From the NCBI GenBank assembly GCA_045807125.1, contig JBJMHZ010000026.1, forward strand, positions 1 through 64,000: a stretch of 64,000 nucleotides of DNA, written 5' to 3'. Below the pieces are notes generated by a model. It saw only the letters and a list, made by a program, of their open reading frames with translations, was not told the origin of the DNA and made no database searches. A program made the position numbers and the translations under genes. Source of the DNA: JBJMHZ01 sp045807125. Lineage in GTDB: Bacteria > Actinomycetota > Actinomycetes > JAWWOL01. The first letter of the stretch is position 1. Each line of letters begins with the position of its first letter. This document shows, piece after piece, positions 54,093-62,595 of the stretch.

Positions 54093-55334
54093 TCATCCAC
54101 CGGGCGGCTCACCGCCCGGGCCGTTGCTCGGTCCGCCGCTCGATCTCCCACGGCGAGCGCGCCGTCGCCGCGCCCGCTCGGCGGCGCTCAGCCGGTAGCC
54201 GCCCTCGTGGCGCTCGACGAATCCGGTCACCTCCAGCGTCCCCAGCGCCCGGCGCACCTCGTCCAGCGGGATCCCGGCCTCGCGCGAGATGCCCACCGCC
54301 GGGCGCGCGCGGTGAACGGGGACCGCTTCCAGGGTGCGGCGCTGGGCCGGTGGCAGGTGGTCCCGCGGCTCGTCAGGCCCGCGTTGCGGCTCCGTCAAGT
54401 GCTCGCCCATCGGCGCCAGCGCCTCGATCACGTCGGCCGCCGACCGCACGCAGGTTGCTCCCTCGCGCAGCATCTCGTGGCAGCCCACCGACATCGCGGA
54501 GGTCACCGGGCCGGGCACGGCCATCAGCTGACGGCCGAGCTCGGCGGCGCAGTTGGCGGTGCTGCGCGCGCCGCTGCGGGCCGCCGCCTCCACCACCACC
54601 GTGCCCGTGGTCAGTCCCGCGATCAGACGATTGCGGCTGAGGAACCGGTGCGGGTACGGCGAGGAGCCCGGCGGCCACTCCGTGACGAGAACCCCCTGCT
54701 CGGCGATGCGCTCGAGCAGCGTGGCGTGGCCCCGCGGATAGGCGATGTCGATGCCGCAGGCGAGCACCGCGATGGTCAGCCCATCGGCGGCGAGCGCTCC
54801 GCGGTGGGCGGCCCCGTCGATGCCGTAGGCACCGCCGGACACCACCGTCCAGCCCTGCTGAGCGAGGCCGTACCCGAGCTCCCCGGCCACGTAGGTGCCG
54901 TAGCTGGTGGCCGCCCGGGAGCCGACCACGGCGACCGCCCGGACGGTCGCGAGCTCGAGCTCGATGGCACCGCGCACCCACAGGCACAGCGGCCGGGCCG
55001 GTTCGAGCAGGTCGAGCGGCGTCGGCCAGTCGGGATCCCCCGGGCACACGACCCGGGCGCCGAGGGCGACGGCCGACGTGACGTCGCGCTCCACCTCGGC
55101 GGTCGACGGCGGCTCGGCGGCGATCCTGCGCAGCAGCCGGGGCGGCCTGCGGACGGCCGAGGCCTCGACCAGTCGCTCGACCGCCGCGGTACCGCGAAGC
55201 GCCGCGGCCCAGAGCGCACCCGGCCCGGCAGCGGCCACCAGCTCCACGGCGGCACGGTCGTCGGGCTCCACCAGGCGGGACAGCCCGATCCGGGCGTGGC
55301 ACTCGTCGGTCGGCGAGCCCTCGTCGGCCGTCAT
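54093..55334 (-). CDS. dprA: DNA-processing protein DprA/Smf
   Basis: DprA loads RecA on incoming single-stranded DNA. The 413-residue protein has the Rossmann-like core (VAVVGSRAATSYGTYVAGEL, VSGGAYGIDGAAHRGAL, VLACGIDIAYPRGHATLLERI, FLSRNRLIAGLTTGTVVVEA, ARSTANCAAELGRQLMAVPGP) and a C-terminal winged-helix domain (ISREAGIPLDEVRRALGTLEV). It ends in a basic Arg/Ser/Gly tail. ATG 55334 overlaps the comM stop (ATGA). Confidence 0.95.
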   Translation of the reverse strand: MTADEGSPTDECHARIGLSRLVEPDDRAAVELVAAAGPGALWAAALRGTAAVERLVEASAVRRPPRLLRRIAAEPPSTAEVERDVTSAVALGARVVCPGDPDWPTPLDLLEPARPLCLWVRGAIELELATVRAVAVVGSRAATSYGTYVAGELGYGLAQQGWTVVSGGAYGIDGAAHRGALAADGLTIAVLACGIDIAYPRGHATLLERIAEQGVLVTEWPPGSSPYPHRFLSRNRLIAGLTTGTVVVEAAARSGARSTANCAAELGRQLMAVPGPVTSAMSVGCHEMLREGATCVRSAADVIEALAPMGEHLTEPQRGPDEPRDHLPPAQRRTLEAVPVHRARPAVGISREAGIPLDEVRRALGTLEVTGFVERHEGGYRLSAAERARRRRARRGRSSGGPSNGPGGEPPGG

Positions 55335-56893
55335 GCCGCCCTCACCACGGCGCCTGCCCGCAGGTACAGGGCATCGGCGACCTCTCCCGCGTCCGGCGCG
55401 CGACCGGTCGTGAGATCGGCGACGGTCCACGCGACCCGCAGCACCCGGTCGTAGCCGCGCACGGTGAGATGGCCACGGGCCAGCGCGTCCTCCGCCACCC
55501 GGCGGCCGGCGCGCGTCGGCGCCCACCGGTCGCGAAGGGTACGACCGGGCACCTCGGCATTGGTCTGCCACGGCGTGCCCGCGTACCGCTCCAGGGCGGC
55601 AGCGCGCGCCGCGGCCACCCGGTCCGCCACGACGGCGGTGGGCTCGACGAGCTGACGGTCGGTCATGAGGTCGGCCGGCGAGAGCGGCTCCATCTCGCAC
55701 TGCAGGTCGATCCGGTCGAGCAGGGGACCGGAGAGCCGGCCGAGGTAGCGGCGGCGCACCGGCGGCGAGCAGGTGCAGTCGAGCGGCCCGGAGCCGGCCC
55801 GCGCGCAGGGGCACGGGTTGGCGGCCAGCACGAGCAGGAACCTCGCCGGGTAGGTGGCCGCTCCGCCACTGCGCGCGATGACGACCTCGCCGCTCTCCAG
55901 CGGCTGGCGCAGCGCGTCGAGCACTCCGGTGGCGAACTCGGGCGCCTCGTCGAGGAACAGCACGCCGCGATGCGCGAGCGAGACCGCACCGGGCCGGGCG
56001 ACGCCACTGCCACCGCCGACGAGAGCAGGCACCGACGCCGTGTGGTGAGGGCTGCGGAACGGCGGCCGGACGAGCAGCGGGCAGCCGGCCTCCAGCTCGC
56101 CGGCCACCGAGTGCACGGCGGTGACCTCGAGCGCCGACGCTGTGTCGAGATCAGGCAGCAGCCCGGGCAAGCGCTCGGCCAGCATGGTCTTGCCGGTGCC
56201 GGGAGGGCCGTGCAGGAACAGGTGATGGCCGCCCGCCGCCGCCACCTCGGCCGCCCGGCGAGCGTCCGGCTGCCCCACCACGTCGGCCAGCTCCGGCCGC
56301 TCGGACCGGCGCGGCGGCGTGCCCACGAGCGGATCGCCGTACCGGGCCTCGACGACGCCGTCCGGGTCACCGGCCGCCATGGTGCCGGTCAGTCGGGCCA
56401 CCAGGCCGGCGAGGGACTCGACTCCCCACGCGACCACGCCGGGGACCAGCACGGCCTCGGCAAGGCAGTCGAGCGGCACGACGACGTGCGGCCGCCCGTG
56501 CCGGACCGCTGCGAGAGCTGCCGCCAGCACGCCGCGCACCGGCCGGACCCGTCCGTCGAGCGCCAGCTCGCCGACGAAGGTGAGCGAGGCCACCGCCGCG
56601 GCGGCCACCACGCCGGCAGCCGCCAGCACGGCCGCCGCCACGGCGAGGTCGAAGGCCGAGCCGGCCTTGGGCAGCGAGGCGGGCGACAGTCCGATCGTGA
56701 TGCGCCGCTGGGGCCACGACAGACCGCTGTTGACGATCGCCGAGCGCACCCGGTCGCGCGACTCCGCGAGCGCTGCGTCGGGCAGGCCGATGATGGACAG
56801 CGCGGGAAGGCCCTGCGCGAGATCGGCCTCCACCTCGACGACGTGCCCGGTGACGCCGAGCAGGGCGACCGCATGAGTGCGGGCGAGCGGCAC
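55331..56893 (-). CDS. comM: YifB/ComM Mg-chelatase-like AAA ATPase
   Basis: This 520-residue hexameric helicase-like ATPase promotes branch migration in natural transformation. It has the N-terminal Lon-like domain (LPALSIIGLPDAALAESRDRV, GLSPASLPKAGSAFDL), Walker A FLHGPPGTGKTMLAERLPG near residue 235, Walker B GVLFLDEAPEF, zinc-like cysteines in NPCPCARAGSGPLDCTC, and RYLGRLSGPLLDRIDLQ. GTG 56893 directly abuts the yraN stop. With dprA it forms a DNA-uptake pair, though no com pilus gene is in view. Confidence 0.95.
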   Translation of the reverse strand: MPLARTHAVALLGVTGHVVEVEADLAQGLPALSIIGLPDAALAESRDRVRSAIVNSGLSWPQRRITIGLSPASLPKAGSAFDLAVAAAVLAAAGVVAAAAVASLTFVGELALDGRVRPVRGVLAAALAAVRHGRPHVVVPLDCLAEAVLVPGVVAWGVESLAGLVARLTGTMAAGDPDGVVEARYGDPLVGTPPRRSERPELADVVGQPDARRAAEVAAAGGHHLFLHGPPGTGKTMLAERLPGLLPDLDTASALEVTAVHSVAGELEAGCPLLVRPPFRSPHHTASVPALVGGGSGVARPGAVSLAHRGVLFLDEAPEFATGVLDALRQPLESGEVVIARSGGAATYPARFLLVLAANPCPCARAGSGPLDCTCSPPVRRRYLGRLSGPLLDRIDLQCEMEPLSPADLMTDRQLVEPTAVVADRVAAARAAALERYAGTPWQTNAEVPGRTLRDRWAPTRAGRRVAEDALARGHLTVRGYDRVLRVAWTVADLTTGRAPDAGEVADALYLRAGAVVRAA

Positions 56894-57265
56894 CTACAGC
56901 ACCCCCCGCACGTGCTCCACCGTCACGCCGTCGGGCGCCCGCAGGACGCCGACCACGTCGAACCGCACCGTCGAGCAGCCACGGCCCAGCGAGCCGGCGC
57001 CCCGGTCCTCGGCCAGCCACCTGGCCGCCAGCAGTCGCAACCGGCGGACCTTGGCCGGGGTCACCGCCTCGACGGGGGAGCCGAACCCGTTGCCACTGCG
57101 CGCCTTGACCTCGCAGAAGACGAGCTCGTCACCGTCGCGGGCGACGATGTCGAGCTCGCCCTCGCGGCACCTCCAGTTGCGCTGCACGATGCGCAGCCCG
57201 GCCCGCTGGAGGAACTCGGCCGCCACGTCCTCCCCGAAGCGGCCAACCGCGTCCTTGACCCGCAC
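56894..57265 (-). CDS. YraN family endonuclease-like protein (UPF0102)
   Basis: This 123-residue protein has a PD-(D/E)XK nuclease-type core: GRFGEDVAAEFLQRAGLRIVQRN, then GELDIVARDGDELVFCEVKARSG (Glu, Asp, Glu-X-Lys). Family function is not established. The GTG start 57265 has GGAGG seven bases upstream. It opens the yraN-comM-dprA group. Confidence 0.92.
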   Translation of the reverse strand: MRVKDAVGRFGEDVAAEFLQRAGLRIVQRNWRCREGELDIVARDGDELVFCEVKARSGNGFGSPVEAVTPAKVRRLRLLAARWLAEDRGAGSLGRGCSTVRFDVVGVLRAPDGVTVEHVRGVL

Positions 57266-57342
57266 CGCGCACCTCCACCGTCACGACGTCCCGGGGCTCA
57301 AGGGTGCGGACCGGAGGACCGGAGCGCCGTGCGCAGCCGTGG

Positions 57343-57370
57343 GCTGTGGACGACGCGCCGTGCTGTGGAC
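57343..57370. repeat. Pair of GCTGTGGAC words, inverted DnaA-box-like
   Basis: GCTGTGGAC occurs at 57343-57351 and 57362-57370, the reverse complement of GTCCACAGC found twice before the M23 gene, with the same 19-bp period. They lie about 80-100 bp upstream of the yraN start. Low-information words in GC-rich DNA can recur by chance. Confidence 0.3.
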
Positions 57371-57556
57371 GGCGCTCGGCAGCGTCACCGCCCACTGCGT
57401 GGATGTGCGAGCGCGCCGACGTGAACGACGACGGACCGGCACGAGGCCACGACGGGAGCCACGATGGACAGCGACAAGCCGAGCAGGCGCGAGGAACGCC
57501 GGATCACGGGCGGGCCGTGGGGTCGCGCCCGGCCTTGGCGCCGGAGGGCGACGGCC

Positions 57557-58312
57557 CTAGCCGGGGCCGACCTCGCCGCTAGGCGAGGCGGAGCGGTGCA
57601 CGCCGGTCACCGGCCGTTCGTGGGTCGGGCCCGGCTGCGCGTCGCCCGACTGGGTCTGCTCGACGTGCGGCTGCGGCACCTCGCCGCGGGCGGCCGCAGA
57701 GCTACCGGGCCCGGAGGAACCGGTCCGGCGCTCCGCCACCGGTACGTCGGCCTCCTCAGCAGGCACGTCACTGCCGTCCGCGCCGGCACCCTCGTAGACC
57801 GCCCGGCGCACCCCCTGCGCCGGAGCGGCGCTCTCGGACGTCCCCGGCATGGGCGTCTCGGCGAAGCCGGTCACGCCGGCGTCGTCACCGCTTCCCTCCG
57901 CGCCGGGCCGGCGCGCGGCCGGCCCCCCGGGTGCGGCGGCCTCGGCGCCCGCGCGGTCATCGGTGGCGATCGGCTCCCCACTCGCGCCGTAGCGCTGCGG
58001 CTGGCGGTAGGCGAGCCCACCACCGGTGGACTCTCCGGCCCCACCGGCAGGGACGTCGGGCGCGGCACCGGCATGGCCGGCGCGGTCCGGCTGACTGACG
58101 CCGACGCCCGTGCCGCCGCTGTCGGCGCCGTACGAGCCGGTGCCCGGGCTCACGTTGCCCTCGCCGGCCACCGGCTCGGCCTTGGCCTGGTTGGCAGCCG
58201 GCTCGGGGCCATCAGGGGAGGTCCGCCGGGCCGCCCCCGTCCGGGGGTCGGCGCCGCGCTGCCGGTCGTCACGATCCGGCTCGCCGGGGGCTTGCGCATC
58301 CTGCTCGCTCAT
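57557..58312 (-). CDS. Low-complexity, probably disordered protein
   Basis: This 251-residue product consists almost entirely of Gly, Ala, Pro, Glu, Ser, Asp and Arg with no hydrophobic core, membrane helix or repeat unit. It is predicted to be intrinsically disordered. ATG 58312 has a strong AGGAGG six bases upstream and lies 39 bp after DUF2469, supporting it as a gene. Function unknown. No family was recognised. Confidence 0.65.
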   Translation of the reverse strand: MSEQDAQAPGEPDRDDRQRGADPRTGAARRTSPDGPEPAANQAKAEPVAGEGNVSPGTGSYGADSGGTGVGVSQPDRAGHAGAAPDVPAGGAGESTGGGLAYRQPQRYGASGEPIATDDRAGAEAAAPGGPAARRPGAEGSGDDAGVTGFAETPMPGTSESAAPAQGVRRAVYEGAGADGSDVPAEEADVPVAERRTGSSGPGSSAAARGEVPQPHVEQTQSGDAQPGPTHERPVTGVHRSASPSGEVGPG

Positions 58313-58351
58313 CCAGGTCCTCCTGCTCTTGCCCAGCGGACCCGGCTGGGC

Positions 58352-58678
58352 CTACCCGCCGAACGTCCCTCCACTACGTGGTGGCTCCAGGTCGCTCTTG
58401 GCGATCTCCTCGACGTTGACGTCCTTGAAGGTCATGACGCGGACGTTCTTCACGAACCGCGCAGGGCGGTACATGTCCCACACCCACGCGTCGGTCATGG
58501 CGACCTCGAAGTAGACGTCGGACCCGGCGTTGCGCACCTCGACCTTGACGTCGTTCGCGAGGTAGAAGCGCCGCTCGGTCTCGACCACGTAGCTGAACAG
58601 CCCCACCACGTCGCGGTACTCGCGGTAGAGCTGGAGCTCCATCTCGGTCTCGTACTTCTCGAGATCCTCGGCGCTCAT
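58352..58678 (-). CDS. DUF2469 family protein
   Basis: This 108-residue acidic protein is the conserved actinobacterial DUF2469: MSAEDLEKYETEMELQLYRE at the start, then VVGLFSYVVETERRFYLANDV and DVYFEVAMTDAWVWDMYRP. Its role is unknown. The ATG overlaps the rnhB stop (ATGA), an arrangement seen throughout the phylum. Confidence 0.93.
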   Translation of the reverse strand: MSAEDLEKYETEMELQLYREYRDVVGLFSYVVETERRFYLANDVKVEVRNAGSDVYFEVAMTDAWVWDMYRPARFVKNVRVMTFKDVNVEEIAKSDLEPPRSGGTFGG

Positions 58679-59415
58679 GCTTCGCCCGATCCGACGCCGC
58701 GCCCGGCCCCATCCACGATGTGTGCGATCACGTAGCCATTGTCCCCACCGGCGGTCCGGACAGCTACGTCGCCCACCCGGGCGACGTTGACGTAGGAGAA
58801 GCGATGCTCCGGGCAGGGGCCGTGCTGCTCGAGGGCGGCGGTGTGCTCGGGAGTCACGTAGCCCTTGTGCGAGGAGAAGTCGTAATGCGGGTAGCGCTCG
58901 TGCATCTCGCGCATGATGCGGTCCCTCGTCACCTTCGCGAGGACGGAGGCGGCGGCGACCGATGCCGCGACCTGGTCGCCCTTCCACATCGCCAGCCCGG
59001 GGATGCCCAGCCCGGGCACCGGGAAGCCGTCGGTGAGGACGTACGACGGGCGCAGGCCCAGCCCGGCGACGGCCTGGCGCATGCCGATGACGTTGGCGAC
59101 GTGCAGCCCCAGCCGGTCGACCTCCGCAGCGGGGATCACGACGACGCGGTGGGCCACCGCGCGGCGCAGCACCTGGGCGTGGACCCGTTCCCGGGTGGCC
59201 GGGGTCAGCAGCTTGGAGTCGGCCAGCTCCGGCACCTGGCCGCGCTTGCCGTCCGCCAGCACGCAGGCGGCGACGACGAGCGGGCCGGCGCACGCCCCCC
59301 GGCCGGCCTCGTCGACGCCGGCCACCGGCACGAGCCCGTGGCGGGCGAGCGCCCGCTCGAAGGCCCAGAGGCCACCGTCGCGGCGGATCGTCTGGCCGCG
59401 CGGCAGCGGGATCAC
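58675..59415 (-). CDS. rnhB: Ribonuclease HII
   Basis: RNase HII removes ribonucleotides from DNA. The 246-residue enzyme has VDEAGRGACAGPLVVAACVL near residue 34 (catalytic Asp and Glu), LADSKLLTP, YVLTDGFPVPG (third acidic residue) and VAAASVLAKVTRDRIM (fourth). HYDFSSHKGYVTPEHTAAL is also conserved. The GTG start 59415 overlaps the previous small frame's stop (GTGA). Confidence 0.95.
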   Translation of the reverse strand: MIPLPRGQTIRRDGGLWAFERALARHGLVPVAGVDEAGRGACAGPLVVAACVLADGKRGQVPELADSKLLTPATRERVHAQVLRRAVAHRVVVIPAAEVDRLGLHVANVIGMRQAVAGLGLRPSYVLTDGFPVPGLGIPGLAMWKGDQVAASVAAASVLAKVTRDRIMREMHERYPHYDFSSHKGYVTPEHTAALEQHGPCPEHRFSYVNVARVGDVAVRTAGGDNGYVIAHIVDGAGRGVGSGEA

Positions 59416-59612
59416 GGCGCCGTCCGGGACAGCGCCTCGGGGACGGTCGGCCTCGACAGGGGCTGGCCGGCGAGCGGACCGGTCAAGGCAGGGCCGCCAG
59501 AGCCGTCCCAGCCGTCCCAGCCGTCGTCGAGGAGCAGGACCCGGCCGACCTCGCGCTCGTGGACGGGCGGCTCACAGGTCGAGGCCAGGTGCGCGGAGCG
59601 GATCGGCGACAT
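59412..59612 (-). CDS. Small frame of 66 residues upstream of rnhB, possible gene remnant
   Basis: From ATG 59612 the frame reads to a TGA overlapping the rnhB GTG (GTGA). The middle (HEREVGRVLLLDDG) resembles the first strand of a NUDIX hydrolase, but the conserved NUDIX box is absent and a Gly-Trp-Asp stretch from a CAGCCGTCC repeat follows. It may be a degraded NUDIX gene whose end still couples to rnhB. No other domain is recognised. Confidence 0.35.
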   Translation of the reverse strand: MSPIRSAHLASTCEPPVHEREVGRVLLLDDGWDGWDGSGGPALTGPLAGQPLSRPTVPEALSRTAP

Positions 59613-59685
59613 CCAGAGAAGCCTACGACAGGCACCCCGCCCCCACCCCGGTCGCGGGGAGGAAGGGCAGCGCACCAGCCGGCGG

Positions 59686-60042
59686 TCAGCGACCGACGTG
59701 GTCGCGCTTCTCCTTGATCTTCGCGGCCTTGCCGCGCAGGTCGCGCAGGTAGTAGAGCTTGGCCCGCCGGACGTCGCCCCTGGTGACGACCTCGATGCGC
59801 TCGATGACCGGCGTGTGCACCGGGAAGGTCCGCTCGACTCCCACGCCGAAGCTCACCTTGCGGACGGTGAAGGTCTCGCGGACCCCGCCGCCCTGGCGCC
59901 GGATGACCACGCCCTGGAAGACCTGGACGCGGGAGCGGTTGCCCTCCACGACGCGGACGTGGACCTTGACCGTGTCTCCCGGGCGGAAGGCCGGGATGTC
60001 GCTGCGCAGCGAGGCGGCGTCGAGCGTGTCCAGGGTGTGCAT
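59686..60042 (-). CDS. rplS: 50S ribosomal protein L19
   Basis: This 118-residue L19 is normal in length and sits at the 30S-50S interface. Conserved segments are FRPGDTVKVHVRVVEGNRSRVQVFQGVVI, GGGVRETFTVRKVSFGVGVERTFPVHTP, and VRRAKLYYLRDLRGKAAKIKEK. ATG 60042 begins MHTLDTLDAASL, matching actinobacterial homologues. Confidence 0.97.
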   Translation of the reverse strand: MHTLDTLDAASLRSDIPAFRPGDTVKVHVRVVEGNRSRVQVFQGVVIRRQGGGVRETFTVRKVSFGVGVERTFPVHTPVIERIEVVTRGDVRRAKLYYLRDLRGKAAKIKEKRDHVGR

Positions 60043-60162
60043 GGCGGTCGTCGTCCTCGTCACTCGTCCTCGCGGTGCGCTCAACAGCGAGCGCCGCGAA
60101 CCGTGGGTAGCCGGTCGGTCGGGATGGGCGCCTGGCGGTCGGTGGCACAGGCGGCCAGCGAT

Positions 60163-60957
60163 CTACTCTGCCACACCACCGGGGTCGGTGACGAACCCGG
60201 CCTCGGCCAGCACCTCGCGGTCCCGCCGGTCGAGCGCGCCGGCCGCGAGCCGCGCCGCGAGCTCCGGCCGGCGCACCGCCGTCCGCCGCAGCGCCTCGTC
60301 CCTGCGCCAGCGCGCAATGGCACCGTGGTCGCCCGACAGCAGGACCGGCGGCACGTCGAGCCCCCGCCAGCTCGGTGGCCTGGTGTAGACCGGTCCCTCG
60401 AGCAACTGCTCCATCCGGCCGGGGGCGAACGAGTCGTCGGTCACCGACTCGGCGTTGCCGACGACGCCCGGCAGCAGCCGGGTGACGGCCTCGATGACGA
60501 CCAGCGCGGCGATCTCTCCCCCGGCCAGCACGTAGTCGCCGATGGAGATCTCGTCGACCGTCATCCGGCGCCTGGCGTCGTCGAGGACACGCGCGTCGAT
60601 GCCCTCGTAGCGACCGCAGGCGATCACCAGCCACGGCAGGGCGGCATAGTGCGCCGCGAGCGCCTGGGTGAACGGGCGCCCGCTCGGCGAGGGCACGAGC
60701 AGGTGCGGCGCCGCGCCACCGGCCGGCGGGTCGGCCGTCACGGCGTCGAGGGCCACGCCCCACGGCTCTGGCTTCATCACCATGCCCGGGCCGCCGCCGT
60801 ACGCCGTGTCGTCGACCGTGCGATGCGGGTCGGAGGTCCACTCGCGCAGGTCGTGGACGCGGGCGTCGACGAGCCCGCGCTCCTGCGCCTTGCCGAGCAG
60901 CGAGATGCCGAGCGGCGCGAAGTAGCCCGGGAAGATCGTCACCACGTCGACGCGCAT
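60163..60957 (-). CDS. trmD: tRNA (guanine-37-N1)-methyltransferase
   Basis: TrmD methylates G37 next to the anticodon. The 264-residue knotted SPOUT enzyme begins MRVDVVTIFPGYF and shows DDTAYGGGPGMVMKPEP, VIACGRYEGIDARV and SIGDYVLAGGEIAALV. ATG 60957 matches homologue N termini but lacks a ribosome binding site. GTG 61017, with GGAG six bases upstream and three bases after the rimM stop, would add 20 residues and may be used. Confidence 0.96.
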   Translation of the reverse strand: MRVDVVTIFPGYFAPLGISLLGKAQERGLVDARVHDLREWTSDPHRTVDDTAYGGGPGMVMKPEPWGVALDAVTADPPAGGAAPHLLVPSPSGRPFTQALAAHYAALPWLVIACGRYEGIDARVLDDARRRMTVDEISIGDYVLAGGEIAALVVIEAVTRLLPGVVGNAESVTDDSFAPGRMEQLLEGPVYTRPPSWRGLDVPPVLLSGDHGAIARWRRDEALRRTAVRRPELAARLAAGALDRRDREVLAEAGFVTDPGGVAE

Positions 60958-61020
60958 CGCGATGGGTGCGCCGGGCAGATCGGTGGGGCCGGGCGGCGAG
61001 GTTGCGGCGAAGCCCACCGC

Positions 61021-61551
61021 TCACTCCGCGGCGTCGAGGTCGAGCAGGCCCGGCGGCGGGTCGAGGACGAGGCGACCGGCGTGGACGTCGACGGCCGGCA
61101 CGATGTCCCGGACGAACGGCACGAGCACCTCGCTGCCGTCGTCGCGGCCGACAACGAGCAGGTCAGGGCCGGGCGGGTGCAGCACGTCGGTCACCTCGCC
61201 CACCGGGATCCCGTCGAGGGTGACCACGGCCAGGCCCATCAGCTCGTGGTCGTAGAACTCGTCGGGGTCCTCCAGCGGTCGGCTGTCGGCCGAGTCGACG
61301 GTGAGCAGCGTGCCGCGCAGCGACTCGGCCGCGTCGCGGTCAGCCACGCCCTCGAACACGACGAGCAGCCGCCCCGAGTGCGGCCGGGCACGGACGACGG
61401 TCAGCGGGCCGCGCTCGATCGGCTCGGTGCGCAGGCTGGTGCCGGCGGCGAAGCGGCGCTCGGGGTCATCGGTGCGCACCTCGACGGCCACTTCGCCCTT
61501 GATCCCGTGCGCTCTGCCGATGCGCCCGACGACGAGCTGCACAGCGGCCAC
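61021..61551 (-). CDS. rimM: 16S rRNA processing protein RimM
   Basis: This 176-residue maturation factor for the 30S head has the N-terminal barrel (VGRIGRAHGIKGEVAVEVRTDDP) and the C-terminal PRC-barrel (EFYDHELMGLAVVTLDG, VLVPFVRDIVPAVD). The start is GTG 61551, six bases after the KH-protein gene. Confidence 0.95.
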   Translation of the reverse strand: MAAVQLVVGRIGRAHGIKGEVAVEVRTDDPERRFAAGTSLRTEPIERGPLTVVRARPHSGRLLVVFEGVADRDAAESLRGTLLTVDSADSRPLEDPDEFYDHELMGLAVVTLDGIPVGEVTDVLHPPGPDLLVVGRDDGSEVLVPFVRDIVPAVDVHAGRLVLDPPPGLLDLDAAE

Positions 61552-61557
61552 CTGGCG

Positions 61558-61821
61558 CTAGCGGATCTCGTCGGTGTCGACCAGGTCGACCCGGACGCCC
61601 TTGCCGCCGATGGCGCCCATGACGGTCCGCAGCGCCTTGGCCGTGCGCCCCTGCCTGCCGATGATCTTGCCGAGGTCGTCGGGGTGGACCCGGACCTCCA
61701 GCAGCTTCTCCCCGCCGCCAGCGCGAGGACCTCTGCCCCGCCGCGTCCTGGCGTCGACGCGCACCTCGTCCGGGTGATCGACGATGCCCTTGACCAGGTG
61801 CTCGAGGGCCTGTTCAAGCAC
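61558..61821 (-). CDS. KH-domain RNA-binding protein
   Basis: This 87-residue protein carries one KH motif (VHPDDLGKIIGRQGRTAKALRTVM) with the GXXG loop. It belongs to the small KhpA-type proteins found between rpsP and rimM in Gram-positive bacteria. These bind RNA and in some species form a dimer with a KhpB/Jag partner. The first half carries a basic insertion (TRRGRGPRAGGGEK). GTG 61821 lies three bases after the rpsP stop. Confidence 0.93.
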   Translation of the reverse strand: MLEQALEHLVKGIVDHPDEVRVDARTRRGRGPRAGGGEKLLEVRVHPDDLGKIIGRQGRTAKALRTVMGAIGGKGVRVDLVDTDEIR

Positions 61822-61824
61822 GGG

Positions 61825-62349
61825 TCACTCGCCCGTGCCGGCCTCGGTGGCCGGCTCGCCACCGGCGGCTTCCGCTGCCTCGGCAGGAGCCGGAGCCGCA
61901 GCCTCGGCCGGAGCCGCAGCCTCGGCGGGGGCCTGCGCGGCGGGCTGCTCCTCGCGCTTGGCTGGCCTGCGGTCGGCGCGCTTCTTGGGCTCGGTGGCCT
62001 CCTTGAGCCCGGCCGCCTCGCGGGCGGCCTCCTCGAAGACGGCCTTGCGGTCGGGCCCTGCCTCGCGACGCAGCAACGGCGGCGGTGCGGGCTCGCCGGC
62101 GAAGCGCTGCCAGTCCCCGGTCTTGCGCAGGATGGCCATGACCGGCTCGGTGGGCTGCGCCCCCACGCCGAGCCAGTACTGCACCCGCTCGGAGTCGAGC
62201 TCGATCAGGCTCGGGTTCTCCTTCGGGTGGTACTTGCCGATGGTCTCGATCGCCCGGCCGTCGCGCTTGGTGCGCGAGTCGGCGACGACGATGCGGTAGT
62301 ACGGCGCACGGATCTTGCCCAGGCGCATGAGGCGGATCTTGGTAGCCAC
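61825..62349 (-). CDS. rpsP: 30S ribosomal protein S16
   Basis: S16 assembles the 30S body. The conserved core is the first 80 residues (IRLMRLGKIRAPYYRIVVADSR, GKYHPKENPSLIELD, QPTEPVMAILRKTGDW). The protein reaches 174 residues by a Lys/Arg then Ala/Glu/Pro tail (about 115-174), as in other actinobacteria. GTG 62349 is the start. It follows ffh after 246 bp. Confidence 0.97.
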   Translation of the reverse strand: MATKIRLMRLGKIRAPYYRIVVADSRTKRDGRAIETIGKYHPKENPSLIELDSERVQYWLGVGAQPTEPVMAILRKTGDWQRFAGEPAPPPLLRREAGPDRKAVFEEAAREAAGLKEATEPKKRADRRPAKREEQPAAQAPAEAAAPAEAAAPAPAEAAEAAGGEPATEAGTGE

Positions 62350-62595
62350 GAGGCGACGCGCTCCAGAGTCTTCGACGTAGGCGAGCTCCGGCGCGCGGGT
62401 GGGGACCGGATACCGGGGCTCAGGGGATCCGCCCGAGGCGGTGAGAGGGCCGCGACGGGTGGATGCTCGTCGGCCATTGTGCCAGACGGCCCGGCGATGG
62501 GGCGAACCGCTCGCCCGCCCGGATGGCCGCGACGGCCACCCACCGGGTCAGCGGGCGGCTGCGATCGCCTGCCGGCTGGCGGCTGGCGCGCCTGC

